From the NCBI RefSeq assembly GCF_001625215.2, contig NC_030383.2, positions 10,366,779-10,430,778 on the forward strand: a DNA stretch of 64,000 nt, in the 5' to 3' direction. Below the pieces are notes generated by a model. The model was not told the origin of the DNA and did no database searches. It was given only the letters and a program-made list of their open reading frames with translations. The stretch is from Daucus carota subsp. sativus. Taxonomy: Eukaryota; Streptophyta; Magnoliopsida; Apiales; Apiaceae. A program made the position numbers and the translations under genes. Below, in pieces: positions 22,138 through 35,671 of the stretch. Each line of letters opens with the position of its first letter. Position 1 is the first letter of the stretch.

Positions 22138-22986
22138 GTCAAAACTCAAAAGAGTTTGCCATAGTATTTTGCCGAGAACTGAAGTCTATATAATGAAACA
22201 GAGTCAGCCTAGAGTTTGTGTTTAATGTAAATAAGTAAAGCAATATTTAATGAACAAACCAGAACACTTACATTAATTTTGAATTTTTTTATTCATTTAA
22301 GGATAAATTATTCTCTCGTTTGTATTTCCTCTGATTTAAAATTAAAATCGAACAACTAAAAACCGAATCGAAAATTTTAAGTCAGATTCACAATCGGTGA
22401 TTTGGTTATAATTGTGGTTTTCATATGTTTAAAATCAAAAATATATGATTCGAATTTCAGATTATCCAAAAAAATCGAATCGAACCGATTTACAAAGCAT
22501 CTCAAAATATTAAGATCTGTTAGGGATAAACTTTTAAAAAAAATGCTTCTAAGTTAAAATAAAGAAGTAAATTAAGAATTATAAGCTCTGTTCTAAAAAT
22601 CCCCGATTTAACCGATTAATCCCTTGCAAGGTGAACCACCGATCCGATTTTTGAAATCCGATTAATCCTTATATATATTTCTTAATTGAAGTATATATGA
22701 TAAATTATTAGAATTAAAATACTATATTACTTTAAATATGAGTAATTAGAAAGTTTATGCATATAGTAAATATATTAGTTACTAAATAACTAATATAATA
22801 ATAAATAAATATTAAATAATATTTTAATATTAAAATAAATCCGATTTTCACGCCGATTAATCCCCAATTTCTGATTAATCCCTGAATCGGTAGCTCAACC
22901 GATTAGGTCCGATTCCCGATTTCTGTAACACTGATTATAAGTGATTAAACTGTTTAGCAAAAAAACACAAGTCCTGAAAAAAGTTA

Positions 22987-23245
22987 CTCCCTCCGTCCCA
23001 AAAAGCTTTTCTCGTTTGATATGTCGGGACTGTTCATAACATGAGACAAATGACTAATTTACGTCTAATCTATAATACTAAATATAGTCATGAGTGATCT
23101 TGTTGGGTTCGTATTTACGAGTACTTTAATACAGTGAAATTTTTATATTTAATACTAATATAAAATTAAAGATATTAATGATCAAAAGTGTGTGTTGGCA
23201 AACGTGAAAAGGAGAAACAGGAAAAGTATTTAGGGACGGAGGGAG
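22987..23245. mobile_element. Stowaway MITE, subfamily C (259 bp), inside an older repeat
   Basis: Starts CTCCCTCCGTCCCAAAAAGC, ends TAGGGACGGAGGGAG, flanked by TA. The flanks AAAAAAGT-TA and TA-GCATTCTCAG join to match the unbroken sequence around 41101-41125, so the insertion point is supported by a paralogous empty site. Confidence 0.93.
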
Positions 23246-23445
23246 TAGCATTCTCAGTTTTTTATAAGTGCTCCTGACTTCTTACACAAAGGGTCAGGAA
23301 AAATAGAAGTCGGCTTCTTGAAAAAAAAACCATAAGCATCAATTGCTGAATTGGCCCTAATTATATAGAAATAGATTAGAATTTTTTTTCAAATATATTC
23401 AAATTTTCGATTTTTTTTAAAAATTAGAGTGTAATCATGTACTCC

Positions 23446-23650
23446 CTCTGTCTCATTTTAAATGATGTTTGACTTTTTAACATGTATACTTACACTCAAT
23501 AAAAAAATTCAATTCTTATCAAATAAAAATTTTGATTCTAAAATTTAAATTGATATAAATTTTATAAAAAATAATTATGTTTATATATAATTTTTTTAAC
23601 ACATTAAAATACGTGTAAAAAGTCAGAAACGATTAAAATTGGACAGTATA
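23446..23650. mobile_element. Degenerate Stowaway-like MITE
   Basis: The left end CTCCCTCTGTCTCATTTTAA is clear after a TA. The right side keeps an inverted match (TTAAAATTGGACAG) but has lost the terminal GGAGGGAG. The boundary is approximate. Confidence 0.5.
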
Positions 23651-23984
23651 TGACTAAAATTATAAAGACGAAACAAAAATTTCTTCAAAAAAAAAAACAC
23701 GAAACAAAAATAATTCAAGGATATTTATTTTGAGATTCGAGCGTGCTTAATTAACACTCACAAAGGTTGCTCTCAAAAAAAAAAAAAAACACTCACAAAG
23801 GTAAACGATACTTGTTGAATTTCATCACCTACAAACGTTTCTTTTCGCTGACAAGGCTCCGCCAAGGAACCAACTCTCTATCTTCTACCATTCGTTAGTC
23901 GTTACACACAAACACAAACACACACCACATTCCAATAATTCTCCCAAATTCATTTCCCCAAATAATCCAACGAAGCTATCAGCA

Positions 23985-26900
23985 ATGGCCTCCGGATCAA
24001 AAGGGTATGATTATGGCAGCGATGACGACATTCTCTCCTCTTACGAAGATTACCCAATTCCCGAGCCATCTAACGGGAATCATCCTGTCAATACTAATAA
24101 TCCTGGAAAGGTTTGTTTTTCTTTAACATTCTTGTATTATATATAATCCTATATGTACATGTTGCATGTAGTTTTTGGTGGAACCCATGTGGGCTAGCAT
24201 GGGCTACAACCCAGGTTTGATCCTTAAAAATCAAATGGAGATCATTTTTGTTTTCAGATGATTACCATTAGTTGATAATTAATTAGTAAAAGTTATTTTA
24301 TGCCTCGTCTGGCTTTGGTGATAAATTTTGTAATCCGGGTGTTTTGGAATCCTGATCACGTCAATATGTGTCCTGACATAGTACCTTATTGTATTGGTTA
24401 AGTGGAGGTAAGGGGTTTCGAAATTTAAGACAAATATACTTCCTTTTGAATTTTAGTTTGGTTTAACACCTTGATAAATTAGCTGATACTCCCTCCGTCC
24501 CACCCATTTCTTTACATTTTCTTTTTTTGGGTGTCTCATCCAATTCTTTACATTTCAAAACTTACCAAAAATAGTCGATGAGTCCCACCACTTCTCCACT
24601 TTTATTTCCTTTTCACACTACTTTAACTCCACTATCTTCTTTTTATATATTAAAAATCAATGGGTCCCACCACTTCACCCATTTTTCTTTCTCTTTTTCA
24701 CTACTTTATACATATTTCTTAACCTCCGTGCCCAACCCATTCGATAAGAAATGGGAGGGACGGAGGGAGTAGTATTTATTCGTGATGGGTAAGGGAAGTT
24801 GAGAAATGTTAATACAATTATCTATGTTACAGTAGAAACTCTTTAAATTAATACTCGGTAAATTAATAAACTCTTTAAAATAATAAATTTGTTCGGTCTC
24901 GACTTGGGCCAATGTAAAAAATTAAAAAACTCGATAAAATAATAAGATAATAATTTTTTGGGAGATCCCTTTATAATTTTCGGTCCCAAGAAAATCATAA
25001 ATTAATAATTCAGAGAAATTGAAAAAAATATATTACACTCTATTAAAATATGATTCAATAGTTGTCTGTTTTCCTTTTAGATTTCGGGCGAGATATGGTT
25101 TGAATACTCTAACATATTCATGTAATTTATATATGCCAAACTTGTTTAAGAATATATTGAACACATTTATTGCTCTTGATTACATTTGTTGTACAGTACT
25201 TTAAAAGTCGTTATTGATTTCCAATATATAGTCCCAAAGTTCGCTGCAGTGTATTTTTAAGAGACAAAGACTAATTTGCCTTTTTGTTTTGTATATTAAT
25301 TTATATACAATATATTTTGTTGTTTGGTATTTACAGTATAATCAAATAAAAACTCCTTAATTTAATAATTATTAATTTATCAATAAATTAATAACTCTCT
25401 AAATTAATAAATTTTCCCGGTCCCGACATTATTAATTTATAGAGTTTTTACTGTATTTTGTATATGGCTAGTAGATAAATGTAGATTATTAAATTAGCAG
25501 TTTACAGAGGATTTGAGTTGGATCCTTCTTATTAGAGCCGGATGCACCCTTCACCTTACTATATACCAGTTCAAAAAGTTCAAAATGAAATAAAAGCTAT
25601 GCTTTCCGGACTTGGGGTCCAGGTGTGAATCCAAGAATCAGATTCCCAATTTGCAACTATTTAGGATCCTTGGACATGATTGCGGGGACTCGTTTAAGAG
25701 TAATACTATAATATTGATACTAATCGAATTCTTAGTTCATTTGTCTGCATCATTCCTACAATCCTACTACAATAGATGACCATCAAAATATCCAATTGGT
25801 GGAAAGGTAAACATGTGTAAATTTGTGATCTCTATGTAGTGTTAGTACTTTATATTGTTCATGACATTTTCCTTGTACTTCTCATATTTTATGTTTTGTC
25901 CTAAATTTTGTTTAAGTAAGAGGGCAAATTGTTGTTATGTGAGATAAAAAAATTTAGACAAACATATGTAAATCTCAATGATATCCATATGAAGAGTATT
26001 CTTATAATTAGGTGAGAAGTCAGCAGATGGAATGATTATTTTTTAAATCCTCTGCTTTTTTAGCATGCATGTGTAGCCGTGTAGGTGGGTATTCAGATTA
26101 TAGTTTCTCTAAGATCAGTCTCATAGGCCATATTTTGTGTCATTTTAGGTCTAATTAATACGTATATTTTTTAATTTAAACGCCCAATATTGAAATCTGA
26201 AAATTTAAAAGAGAAAACAAAATGAGAATTTAAAGGTTGTACTCAGATTACGATTACAAATGTAAAATGAAAACCAAACACTAAGCAGAACATATACACT
26301 AAGAGGATGACAAGAAGCATTCCGTGTTGGGCTTTTAAATTTTTGACCCGGGCTGAAGTTAGTTCCGACCAAAATAATACTGATAATATGGGACAAGCTG
26401 TTGAGAGTACCTGGGCTTGGGCTCACCTCAGTCCAAGCGTAGGTCCGCCACTGGTTATGGAGTTGCCATTTCTGTTATGTATGAGTTTGTTTTTCTAGTT
26501 ATTTTAGAACCATGAAAACACTTATACCCTTCCCTCCCAGTACAATATAAATGACAGCGCTTAGTTCTTTGTGTCATTTCTTTAGTTTTCAAGTTAAATT
26601 TATAGATCAAATATTTTTATTATGATGTCCAGGAATTCCAGAAAAGTAGAATGGCAAATTCATCAGCATTCCCTGCTTCCTCTTATAGTCCGCCAGGAGA
26701 ATCTTATAAGCAAGATTTGGCTGCTCATGTTGAAAGCACAGTAAGAAAATATGTTGACAATCTATTGCGCTTTCTCGAGGGGATTAGCTCCAGAGTATCA
26801 CAGCTTGAATTACACTGTTACAATCTAGATAAATCTATTGAAGAAATGCGTTCAGGGTTAGCTCGTGATAATGAAGAAGCAAGTTCGAAACTAAAATTTC

Positions 26901-28628
26901 TGGAGAAGCATCTGCAAGAGGTGATGTTATAATTGGTTATATAATTTGCAACAATATCGCTCTTGCATGTCTCATTATATTGCTGCACTTGAAGTTAAAG
27001 CAACTGCAATGGAAGGGTGCCAAAATTTTCTTTGACATGACTCTCTTGTTGGCTTTCCATTGGAGTGGTAAGAGTGCCAAGCAAAATTGCCCAATTCTGG
27101 CACCCTCTTAAAATAGGGGGAAAAAAAAAATGGATGCACCCCCATGAAAAAGGCATAAACCTTTATATATAAATACAATTATATTTGTAAGATCAAATTG
27201 ACAACTTTGAATGCCAACCATTGTAGTAGATTTTGTTGAGAAAAGTGCCAAAAAGTATCGTGGAAGAGAGGGAATAGAAATATTAATACTTTTGACAATT
27301 TGACAATATTGGTACTTTTGGTTGACACAAAGAGTAGATGCTCTTAATGTCAATTTAATTTAGGTTCACCACTATAATCTGCTGCAACGATCTGCACCTT
27401 TACTGATTGCTTAGGCTGCACATATTTATATTGTTCCCTTGTTCCTAAATTTTGAGTATCTTAACTTCTACAACTTTAGCAACTAGTACGTTATACTTCT
27501 ATATGATGCACACTGCAGGTCCATAGGTCCGTACAGATCCTAAGAGACAAACAGGAGCTTGCTGATACTCAAAAAGAACTTGCAAAGATTCAGCTTACAC
27601 ACAAGGCATCCAGTTCTTCAGTACATTCCCAACGAAGTGAGGAGAGAGCTTCACCCCCTGTTTCTGGTGCAAGAAAGAATGATGACACGTCAAATTTGCA
27701 TTGCCAACAACTAGCTCTTGCTTTACCCAATCAAGTCTCTTCACAACCATCACATCCCACCAGATCAGGGGAGCAACGCCAGCATCCAATAATGGCACCT
27801 CAAGGTATTACGCCATCCCAAGGTTATTATCTACATTCCGTGCAGCTTTCGAGTATACCATCTCAGATGCAACAGACACATGGTCAATATCTACCAACTG
27901 ATTCTCAGTATCGAACTTCACCACAGCCCATACAAACTCAAGTAAACCAGACACCACAAAACCACTATCAGCAACAGTGGTCCCAGCAGCTATCTCAGCA
28001 GAGTCAACCCCAACAACAAATATCTTTGCAGTCCCAAGTGAGGCCCTCACCCCTTGCTGCTTATTCTCCCTATACGCATGGTCAAGCTGCAAGCTCTTCT
28101 ACTTCAGAGGCCCTCCCAAATAGCATGCCACGGAAAATGTCATTTTCAGGAATTTCTCAAGCCACTTTAAGTCACTCAGAAGCAATGCCTTATGGGTATC
28201 TTGGTGTGAGTAGACCAGTTCAGCAGCAGCCTCCACATCAGCACTTGAAGGCTACTTTTGGAGCACAGCCAGGAGATAGGTATGTGACTTCTGGACCCCA
28301 CCCTACAGTATTCCCGGGAAATACTTACGTGATGTATGATGGTGAAAGCTTGCATCTGCCTCAGACTCAAATCCAGCCGAGTAATTACTCTCAAAACCAG
28401 CAACCACCCAATGCCACAAGCCCAACGGCTCGCCCTCCACAAAACATGCGGAACCATCCCTACAGTGAACTGATTGAGAAATTAGTTAGCATGGGATACA
28501 GGGGAGATCAAGTCGTAAGTGTAATCCAGAGGCTAGAGCAAAATGGCCAACCTGTTGATTTTAATGTCGTGCTTGAACGCATGAATGCACTTTCTGCAGG
28601 GAGTTCTCAGAGGGCATGGGCTGGTTAA
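23985..28628 (+). CDS. FLOE1: FLOE1-like DUF1421 protein, 507 aa
   Basis: Three exons, 23985-24110, 26633-26920 and 27519-28628, all joined in phase 0 at GT-AG sites. The N-terminus (MASGSKGYDYGSDDDILSSY) is the Asp/Ser-rich segment of the Arabidopsis FLOE1 family. Residues about 75-175 form a coiled coil containing VHRSVQILRDKQELADTQKE. Residues about 205-450 are a Gln/Pro/Ser-rich, prion-like disordered region, and the C-terminus (about 455-500, YSELIEKLVSMGYRGDQ onward) is the DUF1421 UBA-like fold. In Arabidopsis FLOE1 forms condensates that sense water and gate seed germination; function here is inferred from this full domain match. Intron 1 (2.5 kb) and intron 2 (598 bp) carry MITEs. 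The downstream gene is convergent. Confidence 0.93.
24489..24769. mobile_element. Stowaway MITE, subfamily B, in FLOE1 intron 1
   Basis: Starts CTCCCTCCGTCCCACCCATT, ends GGGAGGGACGGAGGGAG, TA flanks at 24487-24488 and 24770-24771. Same 281-bp length as, and closely similar to, 21072-21352. Confidence 0.93.
24830..25453. mobile_element. Emigrant/pogo-like MITE in FLOE1 intron 1
   Basis: Ends CAGTAGAAACTCTTTAAATT and, on the opposite strand, CAGTAAAAACTCTATAAATT, flanked by TA. The terminal word resembles the Arabidopsis Emigrant family (pogo branch of Tc1/mariner). The interior repeats AATTAATAA and a GGTCCCGAC or GGTCTCGAC motif near each end. 624 bp. Confidence 0.78.
26998..27343. mobile_element. 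Diverged PIF/Tourist-like MITE in FLOE1 intron 2
   Basis: Ends AAGCAACTGCAATGG and, on the opposite strand, GAGCATCTACTCTTTG, with TTA on both sides (26995-26997, 27344-27346). The inverted ends match at seven of the first ten bases. 346 bp, non-coding. Confidence 0.6.
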
Positions 28629-30120
28629 GCAACAACTGCAGCACGTGAATCGTGATGAAACATTTGTGGTGTATTTTGTGAATAAAACTACAATTGATTT
28701 GTACTTGGTAGTTTGCATGTATATCGAGAGATGCGTTCTATTATTTTGCTATCTCGTCCAAATCTATCAGGTCTACTGATCATTAGTTTCCAAGCTTTGA
28801 TGTATTAACACGTTCTTGTTTAACGGTGGATATATTGTTGCTTTGTATGCAAACCAAGTTGAGATTCTCGCACAGTTAAATTGCGAAATACATAAAGTCA
28901 GAAATATAAATCCTGAAAGTGTTGCATTCGAACAATTTGTTCCTTTGTATGTTTAGGGGCCATTTGATTCGACTCAAGGAAGAAAAGGAATGATGCTGAA
29001 TTCTGGTTTTGATGCGGAAATAGAATGAAAAATTATAGTGCAATCTTTGTGTTTTGTATAAGACTTATGCAAAACTTTGTAGTCAGTGGGCATTTTTTGC
29101 AACTGCAGTGCAGTATTCCGCATTTGTTGTTGAATATGGTCCAAATTTTGCATACATTTGGTAACGTACCTAGGCTATTTCTGTTACAAGCATGGTTTCA
29201 TCAGTAGCTGAAGCGAACTGAAAAGACAATATGATTTCGCCTGGAGTAGTGCTAGGTGCACATAATTGTGTACAGTAAATTTGTATATAATGATGTGGCA
29301 AGTGATGTGGTGGGTTTTAATTAATAAGTGATAGCTCTATAATAAAATTGTGTTAGTAGTTGTCGCAGAGAGATATCATCCATCTGGTTTTCTCTCCAAA
29401 ATTGGAATGATATGGAAAAAAAAAAAATCACAAAAAATCACTTTTTTTCAGAACTTTTTCTTCCCTTTCTGAGTTCACTGTGCTGAACTCGAGAGCACAC
29501 GAAAGAAAGCTTTTACAGTTGTTTTCATTCTCTTCTCTTGCCTTCAGTTCTTTTCTCATCAACAAAAAACAAAATTCCCTGGAGTACAGTGTCGGTGAGA
29601 AAAAATCAAAAATAATCAACCCTTCAAGTAAACAATTTTATCAATCCAGTTCAGAACTTGCTGTCAAAAACAAACACAAACTTGCAAAACTCAAGAACGA
29701 TGAAAACCTCAACAAGATTATATTCAGGGTGCTGTAGGACATAACATGATTGTGCTTCATATAATCTGGGTGCTCTAGAACATAGCATAATCATCCCAAG
29801 AATACTGGATGTCAAGTTAGAATTTTCCCTCTTTACCATAAAGATCGAGTATAAAGAGGTATATGTCCAACAGCAATTTCAGAAATCGACTTTTTAAAGT
29901 CATGAATCTTGAATGAAAGAAAACTGTCTTGTAATCAGCTATAAACCAGACATCATTGTGCAAAAAATAAAAATGACTTGAATCCAAGAATCATCATCCC
30001 TTAACTATTTACCCTTCTTAAATATATACTCTTTAACTAGCAAGTACAAAGTTAGCGAAGGGCTAAACTATATATGACCCAACCTCAAGTTTGCTATGTT
30101 ACCACAGAATGTAACTCTAG
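28629..30120. other. Convergent intergenic region
   Basis: Contains the 3' untranslated regions of FLOE1 (+) and the E2 gene (-). No other gene or clear transposon end is visible. Confidence 0.55.
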
Positions 30121-33100
30121 TCAGTCTGCAAGACGGAACTCCTCACAGTCTGTTGATCCATTTCCAATAAAGCTTTCTACAAGCAATTTCAACATTGTAG
30201 CTACCTCTTTCCTGAATCCTTTTAGCTGGCTCGCTTCACCCTTGCCTGACTCCTCAATGTTACCTTTGACATCTGAACCAATACCAGCCCCCTCCATGTA
30301 AGCTCTACAAGCGATTAAAATAACACGTCCCCAAACACGAAAATGACCAGAAACAAAATCTTCAAAATGCTGCAGGAGAAAAATAGAGTGCAACACACTT
30401 AATAAGTCTCGCAAAACAACCTATGTAACTTGCATGAATATTACTGACAGATATAAACGCTATATGAGTAATCACAAATTGTAGAAAATATTGCAAATGA
30501 GATGACAAGACCTACCTTTGGGGGGGTTCTGAGGGTATAAATCATCGTTTTCAAGGATAATATAAAGGTTCTTTCATTGTACTCAGCAGACATTTTCACA
30601 CCCTCATTTCCACGGTAACTAGAGGCATGTCCAGGCTCGTTAAAGAAAGGTTTTGCATTTAGTATTAGAGCCTGTATAGAAACCAAAACCTGCAGCATTG
30701 TAGATTTGTTGGGCAACCATTTCTCACTCCCTTTCCCAGTCCAAGTGTTTAGAAGGCTGAGGCAGACATATCCAGTTTCGTACAAGTTTGGATTAATTCG
30801 AAGCCCTCCAGAACGGTAATTAACCAGCTGAAAAAAGAAGCATCCAGTTTTAACAGACACGAATATTCAATCTCATAGTAATTGTCACAAAAAACACATA
30901 CAGGTGGTACGTCAGGATAGTTTTTGGGAAAGTGAACATCAAAAGTAAAAAGCCCATCATGGTAGGGGGTGCCTGTTGGTCCAATGATGACAGCCCGCAA
31001 AAGATCCATCCTACCCTCATAAACTCGAACATATATTGTATCTGCCCAGTTCATTATAAGGTGATATAAATTAGTCATAAATGTTAATCGTAAAATTGTG
31101 CAATATGATGACACACATGGAAGACCTGCAGAAGTACCATATTATAATAAAGAAAGATTATCAAACAATTGCACAAGAATCCACTTCGAGTCTCTTTACA
31201 AAAGAAAAAATGGAGTCCGCTTCAAGTTTAGTTTTGTTAGTTTCTCTGTCTATAAACAATCTTAATGTTGTGTGTTTTATTTTTCCTTCCTCTGTCACAT
31301 TCTTAAGAGATGTAATGCACTCCCAAGTCCCAACTTACCAATCTCAGAATGAATTTGCAATCCCTCATTTTTTTTCACTTTCCCTCCTACCTTTGTTCAC
31401 AATTCTTTTATCATTCCATTTTTCTTAACCAAACAAACATAAATGTTAAGATGATGTATATACATAATAGTTCAACAGAAAACTATAATAGTTTAGGGAC
31501 TCACCAGGTAAGTTGCTCTCCAAAATTTTCCACTCGTCATGGATTTTCTTTGTCCAACTTGATGTAGGCTACAAGAGAATATCACAGAGAAATGCTATAA
31601 AAGTATAAAATAAAATACCAAGAACAAGTAATACTGTATTCATTTCTCACAAAACTAAACATGTACATATTTATGTAAGAAAGTCACCTGAAGTTTATTA
31701 AAGCCTTCAGGTTTGAGGTAATAATGATCTGATAAATCATCAACAATGTCAAATCTCTTGAATGTTAGATACTTCTGCACCGCATCAAGTTCTTTCTCCC
31801 CGCCTCCCTCCTTTGCATTAGAACTGAAGTTTGCAGGTATTGCTCTACGCCTTGAAGCAGAAGCCTTGCTGTCTATATCAGCAAAGTCAGGAACTGAAGC
31901 TTCCACCCCAGGAGGCAAATCTACATTGTCAAACTGTAATTGCACACTCAAATATTCATCATCACTTCCTGATTTTTGTTTTTTCTTCTTAATATTCTCA
32001 TCATCACTGTTGTCATCAAACATGTAATCATAATCATCGTCATCGTAGAGATCGCCATAATCATCATCAACAACGTCATCCCCTTCACTATCATTGTCAT
32101 CACCATGATACGACATATCTGAGGCACAATCATTTATATTATCTGAATTCTCTGACACAAGACATCCTGCAGCTGTTGCTCCTGCAATGCTACTAGAATT
32201 TCCGAGTTCTTCAGCAACTGCCACCTAGAGAACATGAGAATTTTTTTTTAATTTAAAGCATGCAGATGTACAAATTTTAAGTATTAGAATTTAGAAATAA
32301 TACAAATTTTTAAATATTATATATTAAATTATGAAAATTTTAAGTTTGTCCCCCCAAACTTTTTCACATGATATGCAATGAAATTTGTGAAGAAAAAATT
32401 ACGTAACAAGATGGAGGACGATTTCTTACATGATTACTTGATTACATATATTGAAAAAGACGTTGCTGAAAAGTTTGACAACGATCCAATCATTGATGTA
32501 ATTTACAAAACGAAAAATCGTCATTTGGCATTAGAATAGTGTATATATTAGTCCTATTGGTGACATATTAGGATCAGAACCAGTGACCTACTCAAATATG
32601 TATAATTTTGTATATTTTTGCTGAACACGGGCCTTTTCTAGAGGGTTATTTATACCTATTTGCTACTATTTTATCTGGACTACAAATATTTTCACTATAT
32701 ATAAGTGAGATCCTGTTATCAAATTTTTTATATTACTTCGCTACCCCATGCTAGGATTTCTGGCTCCATCCCTGTTTAGGAGCACACTTTGAATAGTACA
32801 GTGAATATTTAGAAATATCCTCCTGCGTTTTTTTCTCGTCTACGTTTTCTAATTTGAAGCACATTGTTAAAGTACACCCAACCATGCTACCTATCTGATT
32901 CTTATTGTTTAATTTTATAATTCAATTGAGTTCATCTTTGTCCCATTTCCCCCACTTGTGCACTCATTCTTTTTCATAATTCAACAATAAACTCTACTGC
33001 ACCAATTCATGCAGCAGTCCATCATAATTTAAGCTGCACCACGAGTTTTTATAAAATAATAGTAATTCATATTTACCTTTCTTCAATTTCCCACTCTCCA

Positions 33101-33678
33101 CACTCAATTTCATAATCAAAAAACAAATTCTACCGCACTGATTCAATTACCAGTCCATCACAATTCTACCTGCACCGCAGAACAATATGAAAAATGCCGT
33201 TCCCAACTCTAGAACCCCCCCCCCCCCACACACACACACACACAGAGATCTTCATATATCAGTCCCCATAACACCCAAAATGACACAATCATAACTTGAA
33301 CAAAATTAATTCCCAATAAATTATATTTCTATCTTATATATAATAAACTTGTGAATTAACGATGGGCTGACGGAGAATGTTAAACACATAAACCGATTGA
33401 TCGACGTTGTTATCCTAGAGTCATCTAACAGTTGAGTAGAAAGACACACCAACATAAAACACAGGAATACACAATAAAATGCAGTAGTATATCTCACATG
33501 TATGCAGAAAAATCATCATCCAATCAATCGCAATCACAAAAACACAGAACAAAAGTGCAGACAATACAAAAACAAAGCAAAAAGGGAAAAAGGCATAAAA
33601 TAGTTGATAAGATTAAGAAACCTTAGGGTGATTAAGGCTGGTGGAGAGCGAAGATTGCGAATTGGCATTAACATCCAT
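30121..33678 (-). CDS. Large-type ubiquitin-conjugating enzyme E2 (UBC23/24/25 class), 452 aa
   Basis: Six exons on the minus strand: 33622-33678, 31688-32224, 31505-31568, 30902-31041, 30516-30827 and 30121-30369. Every junction is GT-AG and the frame is continuous. The start MDVNANSQSS opens a 19-codon first exon 1.4 kb from the rest. Residues about 60-96 are highly acidic (Asp runs), followed by KKKKQK, a likely nuclear signal. The UBC fold covers about residues 200-370: WTKKIHDEW, GRMDLLRAVIIGPTGTPY, FPKNYPDVPP, and the catalytic Cys288 in GYVCLSLLNTW. The exon break inside DVPP/LVNY suits the family. It is half the length of PHO2 (UBC24) and closer to UBC25-like members, which act with E3 ligases or as E2/E3 hybrids. 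The substrate is unknown. Confidence 0.93.
33207..33246. repeat. Poly-C and (CA)n microsatellite in E2 intron 1
   Basis: A run of C followed by CACACACACA repeats. Simple sequence prone to length change. Confidence 0.9.
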
Positions 33679-34264
33679 GCTGCTTAACTTGAGCTCGCCA
33701 AAAACCCTCCTTCGCGTTTAGGGTAAACCTATGCTGCGTATCTGTGTTGTTGTATCACAAGATTATTATTATTATTATTATATTATTATATATATTAGTA
33801 AGAAAAAGTTATAATAAATAAAAAAAACCGTGTTTTGGACGCTTGAGGGAAGGATCTATGTGCTGCGCACGTGTCACGTGTTTGGAAGCTTGTATAAGTC
33901 GAGAGATGTGTATGTATGGTTTTGTTTTCACAACGTGCTGGTGCTGCTTTGGGTATGCCTTTGCTTCGGACTTCTTCGGAGGCTTGATTTGTTGATGCGC
34001 TTTCTATCTAATCGGCAATTGGAACTAATAAGTCCATCGGATGATTCAGAATTTAACGTGGTTATTAGAATTTTTTTGGATAATTCACTGAGTTTTATCA
34101 ATTCAAAAAACAATTAAATAATTGATAAATATTTTTTAAGGGCAAATTGAGAATTTTTAATAAACTAAAAAAATTTAGGATATGGGAAATACTAGATAAT
34201 CAAAAAAGTGTTCCGAAATGATTTTTACAAATCTAATTAGTAATGTATAATTGGTTACATTTAT

Positions 34265-34297
<33 letters not shown>

Positions 34298-35671
34298 CCC
34301 GAAGTCACCCAATTAGAATTAGTCATATGTCTTTACGGGTGATTTGAGAACATAATTTGGGATGTAGCATTACTCCTAGAATATTATTTGTACCTTACAA
34401 ATAAAAAACCGTGCAATAAATAGATCGTAGAATTTACAAAATTTATTTCTAATTTTTTATGAGTAATTTATATTTTTAAAAAAGAGTGTATTTGAAATAA
34501 AAATTTAAAAAATTATACGTTTAGGTGTAAAACTTGTTTTATACCCGGAGACATGCTTTCTTTAATAATGGTTTTAAAACCAAATTTGTTATTACTGTTT
34601 TTAGTTTTGTCAAATTGAGGGAACCAATTCAGATTAGGCCTCTGCGTACCTCTCCGAAGTTTGATTCTTGTTGTATTACAACTCCATACCATTAGCAGGC
34701 CAGAGCTTGTACAAACGCACAGGATATCATGAAGTACTGTGTTTTGTTCTATACTTGAACAACAATAACAATGACTTGAAAACCCCGGGTGTCCCATATG
34801 ATTGGACAATGAGTCAGTGACGCTTAAGACTTGCTGTCTTGCAAGCTGACCCGGATACGAGCTTAAAAAAAAGAAGGTAACAATAGTTTGAACACTATCT
34901 GAATGCAGATCAATAATGAGGGATCTGAATACATATAATGGCCAACATTCCAGAGAGGGACTCCTTATATGGAGTTACATAGTGCGCCACTATTAATCAT
35001 CAATTTTATTATAAATTCTGTTATAGAATACATATAAAACATGATTCTAATATAGAATACTATAAAATAAATTTATTTTAAGTAATTTAACACTTAAAAT
35101 TTGATTAAAAAGGTATATTTTCGAAACTGATTCTACAACAGAATAATTCTGGATGATTATTATTGTGTTATAGAATCATGTTGAGATATTGCATAATTTT
35201 AGGTGATTTTTGGAATAAAAAAATTGTATAACTTCGTTTTCGGTTTAATAATCAAAATTTGCAATTATATTTCATAAAAAATATAATAGAATATATATTA
35301 TGTATATATTTATAATGTTGTGCTACGTAACTCCATATAAGAGGGTATGCTATGGAGTGCTACCCTACATATAATTACATGATTAAGATCCACTTTACTT
35401 TTACTATCCTCATTTCAAACTTACTTTGCTATAAAAACAAAAACTACTTCACTAGAAATGTAGACATCATGAGAAAAGCCACTTCACCACCTAATTTACA
35501 ATTGGATAAATGCTGATGCAAAGCAATGATTTCTTCTTTCCTTCCAAAGCAAAAAGAATTATACATATACCTATTATGAAGAATGTGGTACAAAACTAAT
35601 CTCAACCCACACCATGCTACATAACTCAGTTTTTAAGCATAGAAACACTCGAACAAAGTATTATTTCATGA
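33679..35671. other. Intergenic region upstream of the E2 gene
   Basis: Includes the E2 promoter side, ATT/AAT microsatellites at about 33762-33790 and 34261-34297, and AT-rich DNA. The CTCCATATAAGAGG / GGACTCCTTATATGGAG words at about 34968 and 35331 are an inverted pair that may bound an unidentified element of about 370 bp. No gene is seen. Confidence 0.5.
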
